Source: Microbaculum marinisediminis (GTDB lineage Bacteria; Pseudomonadota; Alphaproteobacteria; Rhizobiales; Tepidamorphaceae). Taken from it: 64,000 nucleotides of DNA. The stretch spans positions 186,001-250,000 of the forward strand of contig NZ_JALIDZ010000004.1 of the NCBI RefSeq assembly GCF_025397915.1. The letters are read 5' to 3'. Position numbers and translations under genes: made by a program. Shown here piece after piece: positions 40,505-51,901 of this stretch (the first letter of the stretch is position 1; each line of letters opens with the position of its first letter). Below the pieces are notes generated by a model. The model ran no database searches. It was not told the origin of the DNA and was given only the letters and a program-made list of their open reading frames with translations.

Positions 40505-41897
40505 CACGAATGTGATCCCAGGCCTCCAGCACGTGGCGGCGTTCCGTCAGCAGATTGCCGACCGACACCCGCACCGCGACGCGGCCGTCGACCAGCGTCC
40601 GGGTCAGATAGGTGAAGCCAGTCTCGTTGACGGTCGCGATCAGACGGTCGTTCAGCGTGTCCAGCGCCGCGCCGTCGCGCCCCTCGGGCGTCAGCCGGAA
40701 GGCAACCAGGGCAAGGCTGCGCGGCGCGGCGAGCGCGAAGCCCGGTTCGGCGGCGATCAACCCTTCCAGCTCCTCAGCCCAGGCGACATGGCGGCGGATC
40801 ATGTCGCGGATCGCCTCCATCCCGTAGCTGCGCAGCGCGAACCACAGCTTCAGCGCCCGAAAGCGGCGGCCGAGCGGGATCGTCCAGTCGCGGTATTCCG
40901 GCCCGGCGCCGCTGCCGTCGGAGACCAGATAGGCCGGCAGGATCGACAGCGCCTTCCTGAGCACCTGCGGATCCTTCACGAAATGGGCCGAGCAGTCGAA
41001 ATTGACGCCCATCCACTTGTGCGGATTGAAGACGAGGGAATCGGCCAGCTCGATGCCGTCGCCGAGCGCGCGGAACTCCGGGCAGACCAGCGCCGATCCG
41101 GCCCAGGCGGCGTCGACATGCAGATAGACGCCGTGGCGGGCGGCGATCGCGGCGACTTCGCGGACCGGATCGACGGCGCCGATGCCGGTCGCGCCGACGG
41201 AGGCGACGACGGCGGCGGGCAGACGGCCCTCGGCCCTGTCCAGCGTCATCATCTCGTCGAGCGCGTCCGGCTTCATGCGGAAATCGGCGTCGGTCGCGAC
41301 GCGGCGCAGGCCGATGTCACCGTAGCCGGCGATCCGGGCGGCCTTGTCGATGGAGGAATGGGCCTCCGCCGAGGCGTAGACGGTCAATGCCGGCTTGTCC
41401 GACAGGCCGTCGGTGTTTCCGGACCATTGAAGCGCCTTTTCCCGCGCGGCCAGCAGGGCGCAGAGCGTCGCGGTGGAGGCGGAATCCTGGATCGTGCCCT
41501 TGAATGCGTCCGGCAGGCCGATTGCCTTGCCGAGCCAGGCCATGGTGACGGCCTCCAGCTCGTTGGCGGCCGGCGACGTCTCCCACAGCATCGCCTGCTG
41601 GCCCAGCCCCGCGGCGAGGACCTCGCCGAGCACCGCCGGCGGACTGATATTGGCGGGAAAATACGCGAAAAAGCGCGGATGCGCCCAGTTCGTTAGGCCC
41701 GGATCGAGAATGCGGTCGAAATCTGCGAGGATCCGGTCGAATCCCTCGCCCGTCTCGGGCGCCTCGGCGGGCAGCGCGGCGACGATATCGCCGGGTTTCG
41801 CCCTGGAGCGGACCGGGCGGTCCTCGATGCCGTCCCAGTAGTCGGCGATGCGATCGATCAGGGCGTGACCGAGGCGGCGGAATTCGTCGGTGTCCAT
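40482..41897 (-). CDS. pyridoxal-phosphate-dependent group II decarboxylase (aromatic amino acid type)
   Basis: Protein of 471 residues. PLP-binding lysine is in FNPHKWMGVNFDCSA (about residue 290), and the Asp of the cofactor site in HVDAAWAGSALV. The N-terminus (LGHALIDRIADYWDGIEDRPV; HPRFFAYFPANISPPAVLGEVL) is that of aromatic-L-amino-acid/tyrosine decarboxylases rather than glutamate decarboxylases. Products would be aromatic amines, but substrate cannot be fixed by reading. The frame is open to 41981; ATG 41897 (MDTDEFRR) is the usual family start. alkB follows with a short overlap. Confidence 0.88.
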   Translation of the reverse strand: MDTDEFRRLGHALIDRIADYWDGIEDRPVRSRAKPGDIVAALPAEAPETGEGFDRILADFDRILDPGLTNWAHPRFFAYFPANISPPAVLGEVLAAGLGQQAMLWETSPAANELEAVTMAWLGKAIGLPDAFKGTIQDSASTATLCALLAAREKALQWSGNTDGLSDKPALTVYASAEAHSSIDKAARIAGYGDIGLRRVATDADFRMKPDALDEMMTLDRAEGRLPAAVVASVGATGIGAVDPVREVAAIAARHGVYLHVDAAWAGSALVCPEFRALGDGIELADSLVFNPHKWMGVNFDCSAHFVKDPQVLRKALSILPAYLVSDGSGAGPEYRDWTIPLGRRFRALKLWFALRSYGMEAIRDMIRRHVAWAEELEGLIAAEPGFALAAPRSLALVAFRLTPEGRDGAALDTLNDRLIATVNETGFTYLTRTLVDGRVAVRVSVGNLLTERRHVLEAWDHIRDVAKSLV

Positions 41898-41992
41898 GTC
41901 GGCTCCATTCGCGGGGCGTGCCGCCGCCATCCTGTTGAACCGATCGGCGGCGTCAACCCGGTTCGCTGCGGCCTCAAACATACGCCTGCCGC

Positions 41993-42021
41993 CTTGCGGC
42001 GCAGTGGCCGTCTCCTTATAT
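41993..42021 (+). promoter_or_regulatory. sigma-32 (RpoH) heat-shock promoter of dnaK
   Basis: CTTG at 41993 and CTTATAT at 42015 with 18 bases between them fit the alphaproteobacterial RpoH consensus CTTG-N17/18-CYTATnT exactly. They lie about 148 bases upstream of dnaK and point toward it, leaving a long 5' leader in which no structure is obvious to me. Confidence 0.78.
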
Positions 42022-42168
42022 CAGCGCCGAACACGTCCTCGCGTCCCCCGCGGGGCAAACACCATTGTTCGTTGGGGGCCGTTCCGTGACCCCGTTCATC
42101 GGGAAGACCGGATCAGGGGTGCCTCGCAATGAGGGCTCCAGCGGCCTGCCGGAAAGAGAGGTTCGAAA

Positions 42169-44088
<1,920 letters not shown>

Positions 44089-44242
44089 CGAAAAAGCGAC
44101 TGAAGGATTGGCCCTCGTTCGTCGAGACGTGTAACGCTCGCCGGATCGGGGGCCGTCCCGTTTAAAGACCAGTGAACCGGCGGGCGGGGTGCCCTGAAGA
44201 CCGTGCCGCCGGGGCACAAACCGAGCCGCAAGACCAGAATCC

Positions 44243-45373
44243 ATGTCCAAGCGCGACTTTTACGAGGTATTGGGCTGTAGCCAGTCGTCTACGGACGCAG
44301 AGCTGAAGAGCGCATTCCGCAAGCTGGCGATGAAGTTTCACCCGGACAAGAACCCGGGCGACGCCGAATCCGAGCACAAGTTCAAGGAAATCAACGAGGC
44401 CTACGAGGCGCTGCGCGATCCGCAGAAGCGGGCGGCCTACGACCAGTTCGGCCACGCCGCCTTCGACGGCATGGCCGGGCAGCACGGCTTCGGCTCGGAT
44501 TTCGCCTCGTCGATGTCGTCGATCTTCGACGACCTGTTCGGCGACTTCGTGGGCGGGGGCCGCGGACGCGGACGCTCCGGGCGCGGACGCGGCGCCGATC
44601 TGCGCTACAACATGGAAATCACGCTGGAGGAATCGTTCTCCGGCAAGGCCGCGCAGATCCGCGTGCCCACCAGCATCACCTGCGAGACCTGTTCGGGCTC
44701 CGGCGCCAAGCCGGGCACCAGCCCGACGACCTGCACCACCTGCGGCGGCGCCGGGCGCGTCAGGGCGAGCCAGGGCTTCTTCGCCATCGAACGCACCTGC
44801 CCGCATTGCCAGGGCCGCGGCGAGATCATCGAGGATCCCTGCGCCGATTGCGGCGGGGCGGGGCGGGTCACGCGCGAGCGCAACCTGTCGGTCAACATCC
44901 CAGCCGGCGTCGAGGACGGCACCCGCATCCGGCTCGCCGGAGAGGGCGAGGCGGGCGTGCGCGGCGGACCGGCCGGCGACCTCTACATCTTCCTGTCGGT
45001 GAAGCCGCACGAGATCTTCCAGCGCGACGGCGCCGACCTGTTCTGCCGGGTGCCGATCTCGATCACGACGGCGGCGCTGGGCGGCGACATCGAGGTGCCG
45101 ACGATCGACGGCGGGCGCAGCAAGGTCAAGGTGCCGGCCGGCACCCAGACCGGCAAGCAGTTCCGCCTCAAGGCCAAGGGCATGCCGGTGCTGCGCAGCC
45201 CGCAGCACGGCGACCTCTATATCCAGGCCGTGGTCGAGACCCCGGTCAACCTGACCCGGCGCCAGCGCGAGCTTCTGGAGGAATTCGAGCAGGTTTCCTC
45301 CGAAACGACAAATCCGGAATCCTCGGGTTTCTTCGCCAAGGTGAAGGAGTTCTGGGACGATCTGAGCGGCTGA
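44243..45373 (+). CDS. dnaJ: co-chaperone DnaJ (Hsp40)
   Basis: Type I J-protein of 376 residues. J domain with HPDKNPGD (His-Pro-Asp at about 33-35), Gly/Arg-rich linker ([14 protein letters not shown]), and a zinc domain of four CxxCxGxG-type repeats: [24 protein letters not shown] and CADCGGAG. C-terminal substrate domains follow. The linker is Arg-rich instead of the usual Gly/Phe composition. The ATG has only a weak ribosome-binding site. It is cotranscribed at least partly with dnaK. Confidence 0.98.
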   Translation: MSKRDFYEVLGCSQSSTDAELKSAFRKLAMKFHPDKNPGDAESEHKFKEINEAYEALRDPQKRAAYDQFGHAAFDGMAGQHGFGSDFASSMSSIFDDLFGDFVGGGRGRGRSGRGRGADLRYNMEITLEESFSGKAAQIRVPTSITCETCSGSGAKPGTSPTTCTTCGGAGRVRASQGFFAIERTCPHCQGRGEIIEDPCADCGGAGRVTRERNLSVNIPAGVEDGTRIRLAGEGEAGVRGGPAGDLYIFLSVKPHEIFQRDGADLFCRVPISITTAALGGDIEVPTIDGGRSKVKVPAGTQTGKQFRLKAKGMPVLRSPQHGDLYIQAVVETPVNLTRRQRELLEEFEQVSSETTNPESSGFFAKVKEFWDDLSG

Positions 45374-45433
45374 TCCGGACCGCACTGCTTATGCGCGCCG
45401 CAACTTTGAGTCTGTAACAGGAGCCGGCCAGAC

Positions 45434-46027
45434 ATGTTCTCAGGCAATTCCGAAACCCGCAAACGGACGATCCTCGACGAGTTGATCTTCCTGCGCGAGT
45501 GGGCGGGGAATCCGCTGCGCACCGGGGCGGTGAGCCCGAGCGGGCGCTGGCTCGCGCGCGCGATGGCGGCGGAAGTCGATGCCAACGACGAGGGGCCGGT
45601 CATCGAGCTCGGTCCCGGCACCGGTGTCTTTACCAAGGCCCTGATCGATCACGGCGTGAAGCCGGAGCGGCTGACGCTGATCGAGTACAACGCCGATTTC
45701 TGCCGGCTTCTGGCCAAGCGGTTTCCCGGCGTGACCATCATCCAGGGCGACGCCTACGCGCTGAAGAGCCATCTCGACGCGCATGCCATCACCGGGCTGT
45801 CGGCGGTCATCACCGGCCTGCCGCTGCTGAACCGGCCGATGGAACAGCGCATCGCGCTGATCGAGGCCGGCATCAACGCGCTCAAGCCCGGCATGCCGCT
45901 CGTCCAGTTCACCTACGGGCTGCAGGCGCCGGTTCCCGCCCAGGTCGGCAAATTCGACACGCGCCGCGGCCGCCGCGTTCTGATGAACCTGCCGCCGGCG
46001 ACCACCTGGATCTATTCGCGGGACTGA
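45434..46027 (+). CDS. pmtA: phospholipid N-methyltransferase PmtA
   Basis: SAM-dependent methyltransferase of 197 residues of the Sinorhizobium PmtA type, which methylates phosphatidylethanolamine three times to phosphatidylcholine. The SAM site is VIELGPGTGVFTKALI (about 56-71); FLREWAGNPLRTGAVSPSGRWLARAMA at the N-terminus is the amphipathic part that binds anionic lipid; ITGLPLLNRPMEQR is also typical. Related KsgA-like rRNA methyltransferases are longer. Placement after dnaJ matches rhizobia. GGAG (45420-45423) lies 10 bases before the start. Confidence 0.9.
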   Translation: MFSGNSETRKRTILDELIFLREWAGNPLRTGAVSPSGRWLARAMAAEVDANDEGPVIELGPGTGVFTKALIDHGVKPERLTLIEYNADFCRLLAKRFPGVTIIQGDAYALKSHLDAHAITGLSAVITGLPLLNRPMEQRIALIEAGINALKPGMPLVQFTYGLQAPVPAQVGKFDTRRGRRVLMNLPPATTWIYSRD

Positions 46028-46107
46028 TCGTTTCCTTCTGGACTGGTAGCACGCCGGCGGCGCCCTAGGTCGCCGGTTGCACCGCTGTTTTCGCAAGGAG
46101 ATTTCCC

Positions 46108-46695
46108 GTGACCCGCCCCGCCATCCTCGTCTTCGCCGGAAGCATCCGTACCGGCTCGATCAACGAGAAGCTTGCCGTCCGCGCGGTCGAGGCGATCGAG
46201 CAGGCCGGCGGCGCCGTCACGCATATCTCGCTCGCCGACTATCCGATGCCGATCTACAACGGCGATCTCGAGGAAAACGAGGGCGTTCCCGAGACCGCCA
46301 CGCGTCTGGCGGAGACAATGATCGCGAGCCAGGGCATCTTCATCGTCGCGCCGGAATACAACGGCGGCATCACACCGCTGTTGAAGAACACGATCGACTG
46401 GGTGTCGCGGCCGAAGACGACGGACCACCGGCCGGGCCCGTTCAAGGGCCGCGTCTTTGCGCTGGGGGCGGTCTCCAACGGCCAGTTCGGCGGCTATCGC
46501 GGCCTGCTACAGCTGCGCCATTCGCTGGAGAACGCGCTGGGCACCCTGATGGTGCCGGAAATGATCTCTGTGCCCGCCGCCAACACCGCCTTCGACGAGT
46601 CCGGCAATCTCGTCGCCGAGCGACCCGCGAAGATGCTGACAACGGTCGCAGAGCGGCTCGTGTCGATGGCGAAGACCTTCGCCGCGCCGGTCTAG
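46108..46695 (+). CDS. NADPH-dependent FMN reductase family protein
   Basis: Flavodoxin-fold oxidoreductase of 195 residues. FMN phosphate loop is FAGSIRTGSINEKLA (about 8-22), and the flavin-contact motif is APEYNGGITPLLKNTIDW (about 94-111). Related proteins include azoreductases, chromate reductases and quinone reductases, so the substrate is open. Start is GTG at 46108, supported by AAGGAG seven bases upstream. It lies 80 bases after pmtA. Confidence 0.9.
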   Translation: MTRPAILVFAGSIRTGSINEKLAVRAVEAIEQAGGAVTHISLADYPMPIYNGDLEENEGVPETATRLAETMIASQGIFIVAPEYNGGITPLLKNTIDWVSRPKTTDHRPGPFKGRVFALGAVSNGQFGGYRGLLQLRHSLENALGTLMVPEMISVPAANTAFDESGNLVAERPAKMLTTVAERLVSMAKTFAAPV

Positions 46696-46824
46696 GTCGC
46701 GTTCGGCGTTCCGGCGCATTGACAGGCGGCGTCGCGGCATCCAAAACCGCTTGGCGCCAGCCCGTTCCATTGCATGGCGGGTCGTTTCCGTGACCTCGCC
46801 CCTTACCCTGACGAGGAGCAGCCC

Positions 46825-47535
46825 ATGACGTCCGAGACCATCGCCGCGCGCGACCGGCTGATCGTCGGGCTCGATCTGTCTTCGCAGGCGGAAGCGGAAC
46901 GGATGGTCGCGACGCTCGGAGACGCGGTCGGCTTCTACAAGATCGGCATGCAGCTGAGCTTCTCCGCGGGCCTGGGGTTTGCCCGCGAGCTCGTGCAATC
47001 GGGCAAGCGCGTCTTCCTCGACATGAAGCTGCTCGACATTCCCAATACCGTCGCCCACGCGGTCGAGGCCATCGCCGACATGGGCGTTACCTTCACGACG
47101 ATCCATGCCTATCCGCAGGCGATGCGCGCGGCGGTCGCCGGGCGCGGCGGGTCCGGGCTGAAACTCCTCGGCGTCACGGTGCTGACCAGCCTCGACGACA
47201 CGGACCTCGTCGAGACGGGCTATGCCAGCGGCGTCGGCGACCTGGTGCTGCGCCGCGCGGCGCAGGCGGCCGATATCGGCATGGACGGACTGATCTGTTC
47301 GCCCGTCGAAGTCGCGGCGATCCGCGCGACGACCGGCAACGCGCTCGAGCTGATCACGCCGGGCATCCGGCCGGCGGGTGCCGACCACGGCGACCAGAAG
47401 CGGGCGGCGACGCCGGCGAGCGCCGTTCGCAACGGTGCCGACCGTCTCGTCGTGGCGCGTCCGGTAATCCAGGCGGAGGACCCGCGCGCGGCGGCGGAGC
47501 GGATCGTCGCCGAAATCGAATCGGTAACGAAATAG
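46825..47535 (+). CDS. pyrF: orotidine 5'-phosphate decarboxylase
   Basis: Last step of UMP synthesis; TIM-barrel enzyme of 236 residues. Catalytic Lys-Asp array is in FLDMKLLDIPNTV (DxKxxDI, about 60-66). LIVGLDLSSQAEAERMV and the phosphate-binding LVVARPVIQAEDPRAAAERI complete it. ATG 46825 has GAGGAG at 46812-46817; in-frame codons upstream to 46774 lack family similarity. Confidence 0.96.
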   Translation: MTSETIAARDRLIVGLDLSSQAEAERMVATLGDAVGFYKIGMQLSFSAGLGFARELVQSGKRVFLDMKLLDIPNTVAHAVEAIADMGVTFTTIHAYPQAMRAAVAGRGGSGLKLLGVTVLTSLDDTDLVETGYASGVGDLVLRRAAQAADIGMDGLICSPVEVAAIRATTGNALELITPGIRPAGADHGDQKRAATPASAVRNGADRLVVARPVIQAEDPRAAAERIVAEIESVTK

Positions 47536-47592
47536 AGTCGTAGACGAAACGACCGGCAAGGAGAGTCAATCCGACCGCAGGGAGAGCGAACC

Positions 47593-47898
47593 ATGGTCAA
47601 GGGATACTGGGTAGCCCACGTCACCGTCCAAGACCCGGAGCGCTACGAGCGCTACAAGGCGGCCAATGCGGCGGCCTTCAAGAAATATGGCGGCCGCTTC
47701 CTGGTGCGCGCCGGCCAGTCCCGGTCGATGCTCGGCGCGCTGAAGGACCGGCACGTCGTCATCGAATTCCCGAGCTACCAGGCCGCCCTCGACTGCTACG
47801 ACTCGCCGGAATACCAGTTCGCCATCGCGGAACGGGGCGAGGCCGGCGACATCGATCTCGCCATCGTCGAGGGTTACGACGGCGACCAGCCGGCCTGA
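47593..47898 (+). CDS. DUF1330 family protein
   Basis: Protein of 101 residues with a ferredoxin-like alpha-beta fold: KGYWVAHVTVQDPERYERYKAANAAAFKKYGGRFLVRAG and HVVIEFPSYQAALDCYDSPEYQFA are standard for DUF1330. The family is of unknown function, related to dimeric monooxygenase-like folds. GGGAG upstream is a good ribosome-binding site. It lies 57 bases after pyrF, probably in one transcript. Confidence 0.9.
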   Translation: MVKGYWVAHVTVQDPERYERYKAANAAAFKKYGGRFLVRAGQSRSMLGALKDRHVVIEFPSYQAALDCYDSPEYQFAIAERGEAGDIDLAIVEGYDGDQPA

Positions 47899-48053
47899 GC
47901 CGAACCAGGGCCTGCATCCAACCCGGGACGGAAACGACCTTTTCCCGCGTCCGCGGCCTTGCGGGCGCGGTCCCGCCTGCTATACCGGCTCCATGACACG
48001 GCACCCCTTATAGGGGGCCCCTGACACGGACGTGTCGAAACCGGGAGTATCGG

Positions 48054-48866
48054 ATGTCCGACATGCGGTTGATCGTCACCGGCGCCAGCGGGCGCATGGG
48101 GCGGGAGCTGATCCGTACGGTCGTCGAGACCGACGGCGCGGTGCTCGTCGGCGCGATCGAACGCGACGGCGCGGCCGAGATCGGCGCCGATGCAGGCGAG
48201 CTGGCCGGCATCGGCCATCTCGGCGTCCCCGTCACCGACGACGCACTGCCGGTGTTCGCGCGGGCCGACGGCGTCATCGACTTCACCGTGCCGGTGGCTA
48301 CGGTGGCCTTCGCCGAACTGGCCGCCCAGGCGCGCATCGCCCATATCGTCGGCACGACCGGCCTGAGCGAGGACGACGACGCCAAGCTGGCCGCCGCCGC
48401 CCGCCATGCCGCCGTGGTCCGCTCGGGCAACATGAGCCTCGGCGTCAACCTGCTGGCGGCGCTGGCGAAAAAGGTCGCCGCCGCGCTCGATCCCGACTTC
48501 GACATCGAGATCGTGGAAATGCACCACCGCAACAAGGTCGACGCGCCGTCCGGCACGGCGTTGATGCTGGGCGAGGCCGCGGCCGAGGGCCGCGAGGTGG
48601 CCCTCGACCAGCACGCGGTGTGGACCCGTCACGGCCAGACCGGCGCGCGCAAGCGCGGCGACATCGGCTTCCAGGCGCTCAGGGGCGGCACCGTCGTCGG
48701 CGAGCACACGGTGATCTTCGCCGGCCCGCACGAGCGTATCGAGCTCAGCCACCGGGCCGAGGACCGGGGCATCTTCTCGCGCGGCGCGATCAAGGCCGTG
48801 CTGTGGGCGCGCGGCCGCAAGCCGGGCCTCTATTCCATGGCCGACGTGCTCGGCCTTTCCGACTAG
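48054..48866 (+). CDS. dapB: 4-hydroxy-tetrahydrodipicolinate reductase
   Basis: Lysine and diaminopimelate pathway enzyme of 270 residues. NAD(P)H site [13 protein letters not shown] (about 6-18), catalytic segment [20 protein letters not shown] (about 155-174) with the paired His and the Lys, and [21 protein letters not shown] at the C-terminus. GGGAG precedes the ATG. A 155-base spacer separates it from the DUF1330 gene. gpmA follows after 13 bases. Confidence 0.97.
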   Translation: MSDMRLIVTGASGRMGRELIRTVVETDGAVLVGAIERDGAAEIGADAGELAGIGHLGVPVTDDALPVFARADGVIDFTVPVATVAFAELAAQARIAHIVGTTGLSEDDDAKLAAAARHAAVVRSGNMSLGVNLLAALAKKVAAALDPDFDIEIVEMHHRNKVDAPSGTALMLGEAAAEGREVALDQHAVWTRHGQTGARKRGDIGFQALRGGTVVGEHTVIFAGPHERIELSHRAEDRGIFSRGAIKAVLWARGRKPGLYSMADVLGLSD

Positions 48867-48879
48867 ACTGGAGTAACGA

Positions 48880-49500
48880 ATGGACCGCCTTCTCGCGCTC
48901 GTCCGCCACGGGCAGAGCGACTGGAACCTGAAGAACCTGTTCACCGGCTGGGAGAACGTCGGCCTGACCGAGAAGGGCATCGCGGAAGCGCATGCGGCCG
49001 GCAAGATGCTCAAGGCCGCCGGCCTGACCTTCGACGTCGCCTTCACCAGCGCGCTGACGCGGGCGCAGCACACGCTCGACATCATCCTCGACGAGATGGC
49101 GCTGACATCGATCCCGATCATCCGCGACGAGGCGTTGAACGAGCGCGACTACGGCGACCTGACCGGGCTGAACAAGGACGACGCACGGGCGAAGTGGGGC
49201 GAGGAACAGGTGCATATCTGGCGCCGGTCCTACGACGTCTCCCCGCCCGGCGGCGAGAGCCTGAAGGACACCGTCGCCCGCACCCTGCCCTATTACGTGT
49301 CGGAGATTCAGCCGCGCGTGCTGCGCGGCGAACGAGTCCTGGTCGCCGCACACGGCAACTCGCTGCGCTCGATCGTCATGGTGCTCGAGCGGCACAGCCG
49401 CGACACCATCGTCAAGCGCGAGATCGCGACCGGCGAGCCGATCGTCTACCGGCTGGCCGCGGATTCGACCGTCGCCGAGACGCTCGATCTGACGGCGTGA
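48880..49500 (+). CDS. gpmA: 2,3-bisphosphoglycerate-dependent phosphoglycerate mutase
   Basis: Glycolytic/gluconeogenic enzyme of 206 residues. The phosphohistidine motif is [27 protein letters not shown] (His at about 9), with [23 protein letters not shown] and [13 protein letters not shown] carrying the second catalytic His. The short length is typical of alphaproteobacteria, about 40 residues shorter than the E. coli enzyme. dapB-gpmA is a usual rhizobial pair. Confidence 0.96.
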   Translation: MDRLLALVRHGQSDWNLKNLFTGWENVGLTEKGIAEAHAAGKMLKAAGLTFDVAFTSALTRAQHTLDIILDEMALTSIPIIRDEALNERDYGDLTGLNKDDARAKWGEEQVHIWRRSYDVSPPGGESLKDTVARTLPYYVSEIQPRVLRGERVLVAAHGNSLRSIVMVLERHSRDTIVKREIATGEPIVYRLAADSTVAETLDLTA

Positions 49501-49559
49501 GATCTTCGGCCCGCGCGTTCCCGCACAAGCGGCGATGCGCGGCTGAGGCGCCAGGGCCT

Positions 49560-50459
49560 TTAGATATCCGCGCCCGCCAGCCCGGCTTCCCAGCCGAGGA
49601 TCGCGCGTTTGCGCGTCAGGCCCCAGTGATAGCCGCACAGGGAGCCGGATTTGCCGAGCACCCGGTGGCAGGGCACCACGAATGAGATCGGGTTGCGGCC
49701 CACCGCCGACCCGACCGCGCGGGCGGCGGTCGGCTTGCCGAGCGTTTCGGCGATGTCGGAATAGGTGGTGGCGCGGCCGAGCGGGATGCGCAGCAACGTC
49801 TCCCAGACCCGGATCTCGAAATCGGTGCCGATGAAGACCACGCGCAGCGGATCGTCCGGGCGCCACAGGTCGGGATGGAACACGCGCCTGGCGTAATCGG
49901 CGGTCGCGGCGGCATCCTCGTGGAAATTCGCCCTGGGCCAGCGCGCCGTCATGTCGGCAAGAACGCGGGCGCGGTCCGCCTTGTCGTCGGCGAAGCCAAT
50001 GCCGGCGAGGCCACGCGGCGTCGCCATCACCAGCGCGTCGCCAAAGGGCGAGGGATGGAAGCCCCAGGCGATGTCGAGGCCGGCGCCGCGGGCGGCATAT
50101 TCGCCGGGGCTCATCGCCTCGTGGCTGACGAACAGATCGTGCAGGCGTCCCGGGCCCGACAGGCCGACTTCGTAGCTCGCATCCAGCACGGAGGCGGAAT
50201 CGCGCAGCAGGTCGCGCGCCGTGTCGAGCGTGATCGCCTGGACGAAGGCCTTCGGCGTCAGCCCGCACCAGCGGCGGAACAGCTTCTGCAACCGCGTCGG
50301 CTCCATGCCGACATGCGCGGCCATGGTCTCCAGCGAGGGCTGATCGCGCCAGGTCTCGGTGATGAGCTCGACGGTACGGCGCACCGCGTCGTAGTCGGAC
50401 GGGGTGGCGTTCAGCGGCTCGGCGGCAAGGGTGTTCGGATTCGTCATCATGGTCATCAT
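49560..50459 (-). CDS. AraC-type HTH plus O6-methylguanine-DNA methyltransferase (Ada-like, without metal-binding domain)
   Basis: Protein of 299 residues. Residues about 20-115 form an AraC-type helix-turn-helix (LETMAAHVGMEPTRLQKLFRRWCGLTPKAFVQ; VGLSGPGRLHDLFVSHEAMSPGEY), and the C-terminal half is methyltransferase with the active-site cysteine in FVVPCHRVLGKSGSLCGYHWG (about 263). The Ada N-terminal zinc domain that senses methylphosphotriesters is absent, so the protein probably repairs O6-methylguanine but cannot work as E. coli Ada does. ATG cluster at 50459. It converges with gpmA. Confidence 0.9.
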   Translation of the reverse strand: MMTMMTNPNTLAAEPLNATPSDYDAVRRTVELITETWRDQPSLETMAAHVGMEPTRLQKLFRRWCGLTPKAFVQAITLDTARDLLRDSASVLDASYEVGLSGPGRLHDLFVSHEAMSPGEYAARGAGLDIAWGFHPSPFGDALVMATPRGLAGIGFADDKADRARVLADMTARWPRANFHEDAAATADYARRVFHPDLWRPDDPLRVVFIGTDFEIRVWETLLRIPLGRATTYSDIAETLGKPTAARAVGSAVGRNPISFVVPCHRVLGKSGSLCGYHWGLTRKRAILGWEAGLAGADI

Positions 50460-50593
50460 AGCGCGCCTCCGGACTTCGGGTCGGCGCAAACTCTAGGCCC
50501 GCGGGACCCGGCGCGACACCCGATTCCGGATCGTCTTCGGAGCCGGCGACCGGAGACCGTCGGGCCGGCCCCGACAATGGCGCGGGACCGGAA

Positions 50594-51091
50594 CTAGGCC
50601 GGCAATCCGCGGCGGGCGGTGGCCAGCGCCGCCGACAGCGCGGCGAGGAAATCGGCCTTTTCCGGCGGCGAAAGCCAATAGCCGATCTCGAGCTTGCTGC
50701 CGTGCGAGGTCAGCGACACGGTCTGCAGGTCGCCGTCATGGTCGCGGCCGACATCGATGCGCACCCAGTAGGGATTGAAGCGCCATTCGGCCATCGCCCC
50801 CTTCGCCGAGATGCGGCGCACCAGGAGTTCGGATTCGGTGATCCGGATCACCTCGCGGGCGCGCCCCGATATGTAATTGGCGCGGAACGCCAGGAAGATC
50901 AGCAGTACGTCGAGGCCGAAGAAGCCGAACACCGGCCAGGCGCCCATCGACAGGAAGACGAGGCCGGTGGCGAAGCTGACACCGCCGACGGCGGCCATGA
51001 AAATCAGGAACCCGCGCCGCGACAGCGAGCGGTGCGGAGCGATCACCGCGGAAAAGATCTCGCGGTCCGTTTCCGGATTGGCAGGGTTCAT
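50594..51091 (-). CDS. DUF2244 membrane protein
   Basis: Protein of 165 residues with two close membrane segments (about 28-50 and 52-70: FLIFMAAVGGVSFATGLVFLSM; PVFGFFGLDVLLIFLAFRANY), then a beta-rich domain (EVIRITESELLVRR, WRFNPYWVRIDV) matching DUF2244. Function unknown; found widely in alphaproteobacteria beside nth. ATG at 51091; nth starts 22 bases away in the opposite direction, so the promoters overlap. Confidence 0.88.
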   Translation of the reverse strand: MNPANPETDREIFSAVIAPHRSLSRRGFLIFMAAVGGVSFATGLVFLSMGAWPVFGFFGLDVLLIFLAFRANYISGRAREVIRITESELLVRRISAKGAMAEWRFNPYWVRIDVGRDHDGDLQTVSLTSHGSKLEIGYWLSPPEKADFLAALSAALATARRGLPA

Positions 51092-51112
51092 GGGCCCCAA
51101 TATAGAGGATGA

Positions 51113-51871
51113 ATGTCCAAGATTCAGCCCACACCGAAACGTCCCGCCCGGAAGACCGCCACCGGCACGGCAACGGCCCGGTCCGCCACCGCCAAGCCGG
51201 CCCCGCGCAAACGGACGGCGAAACGGCGCAAGACGCTGCTCACGCCCGAGGAGATCGACCGGCTGTTCGCGTCGCTGCAGAAGACCGATCCGGAACCCAA
51301 GAGCGAGCTCGAATACGTCAATCCGTTCACCCTGCTCGTCGCCGTGGTGCTGTCGGCGCAGGCCACCGACGCCGGCGTCAACAAGGCGACGCGGGCGCTG
51401 TTCGCCGAAGCCGACACGGCGCAGAAGATGGCGGCGCTCGGCGAGGACGCGGTACGCGAGCACATCAAGACGATCGGCCTGTTCCGCAACAAGGCCAAGA
51501 ACGTCGTCGCCCTGTCGAAACGGCTGGTCGCGGAGACCGGCGGCGACGTGCCGCGCGACCGGGACTATCTGGAGACGCTGCCCGGCGTCGGGCGCAAGAC
51601 CGCCAACGTGGTGCTCAACGTCGCCTACGGCGAGCCGACGATCGCCGTCGACACCCATATCTTCCGGGTCTCCAACCGCACTGGCCTGGCGCCGGGCAAG
51701 GATCCGCTGGAGGTGGAACGCGGCCTGGAAGCCGTGGTGCCGGACACGTACCGGCTCTACGCCCATCACTGGCTGATCCTGCACGGGCGCTACATCTGCA
51801 AGGCACGCAAGCCGGCCTGCGACCGCTGCGTGATCCGCGATATCTGCAAGTATCCCGACAAGACCGCCTGA
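51113..51871 (+). CDS. nth: endonuclease III
   Basis: DNA glycosylase/AP-lyase for oxidised pyrimidines, 252 residues. The helix-hairpin-helix with catalytic Lys is LPGVGRKTANVVLNVAYG and the catalytic Asp lies in AVDTHIFRVSNR. The [4Fe-4S] ligands follow as CKARKPACDRCVIRDIC, with the C-X6-C-X2-C-X5-C spacing. A basic Lys/Arg/Ala/Thr-rich tail of about 40 residues precedes the core, as in many alphaproteobacterial homologues. Confidence 0.96.
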   Translation: MSKIQPTPKRPARKTATGTATARSATAKPAPRKRTAKRRKTLLTPEEIDRLFASLQKTDPEPKSELEYVNPFTLLVAVVLSAQATDAGVNKATRALFAEADTAQKMAALGEDAVREHIKTIGLFRNKAKNVVALSKRLVAETGGDVPRDRDYLETLPGVGRKTANVVLNVAYGEPTIAVDTHIFRVSNRTGLAPGKDPLEVERGLEAVVPDTYRLYAHHWLILHGRYICKARKPACDRCVIRDICKYPDKTA

Positions 51872-51901
51872 GGCGGGGCGCAGACCGCCGAACGGGGCTG
51901 C

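Noticed and set aside
44089-44242. Possible terminator between dnaK and dnaJ (GTGCCC and GGGCAC half-sites).
   Set aside because: Only six base pairs with a long loop and no T-run; dnaK-dnaJ are normally cotranscribed.
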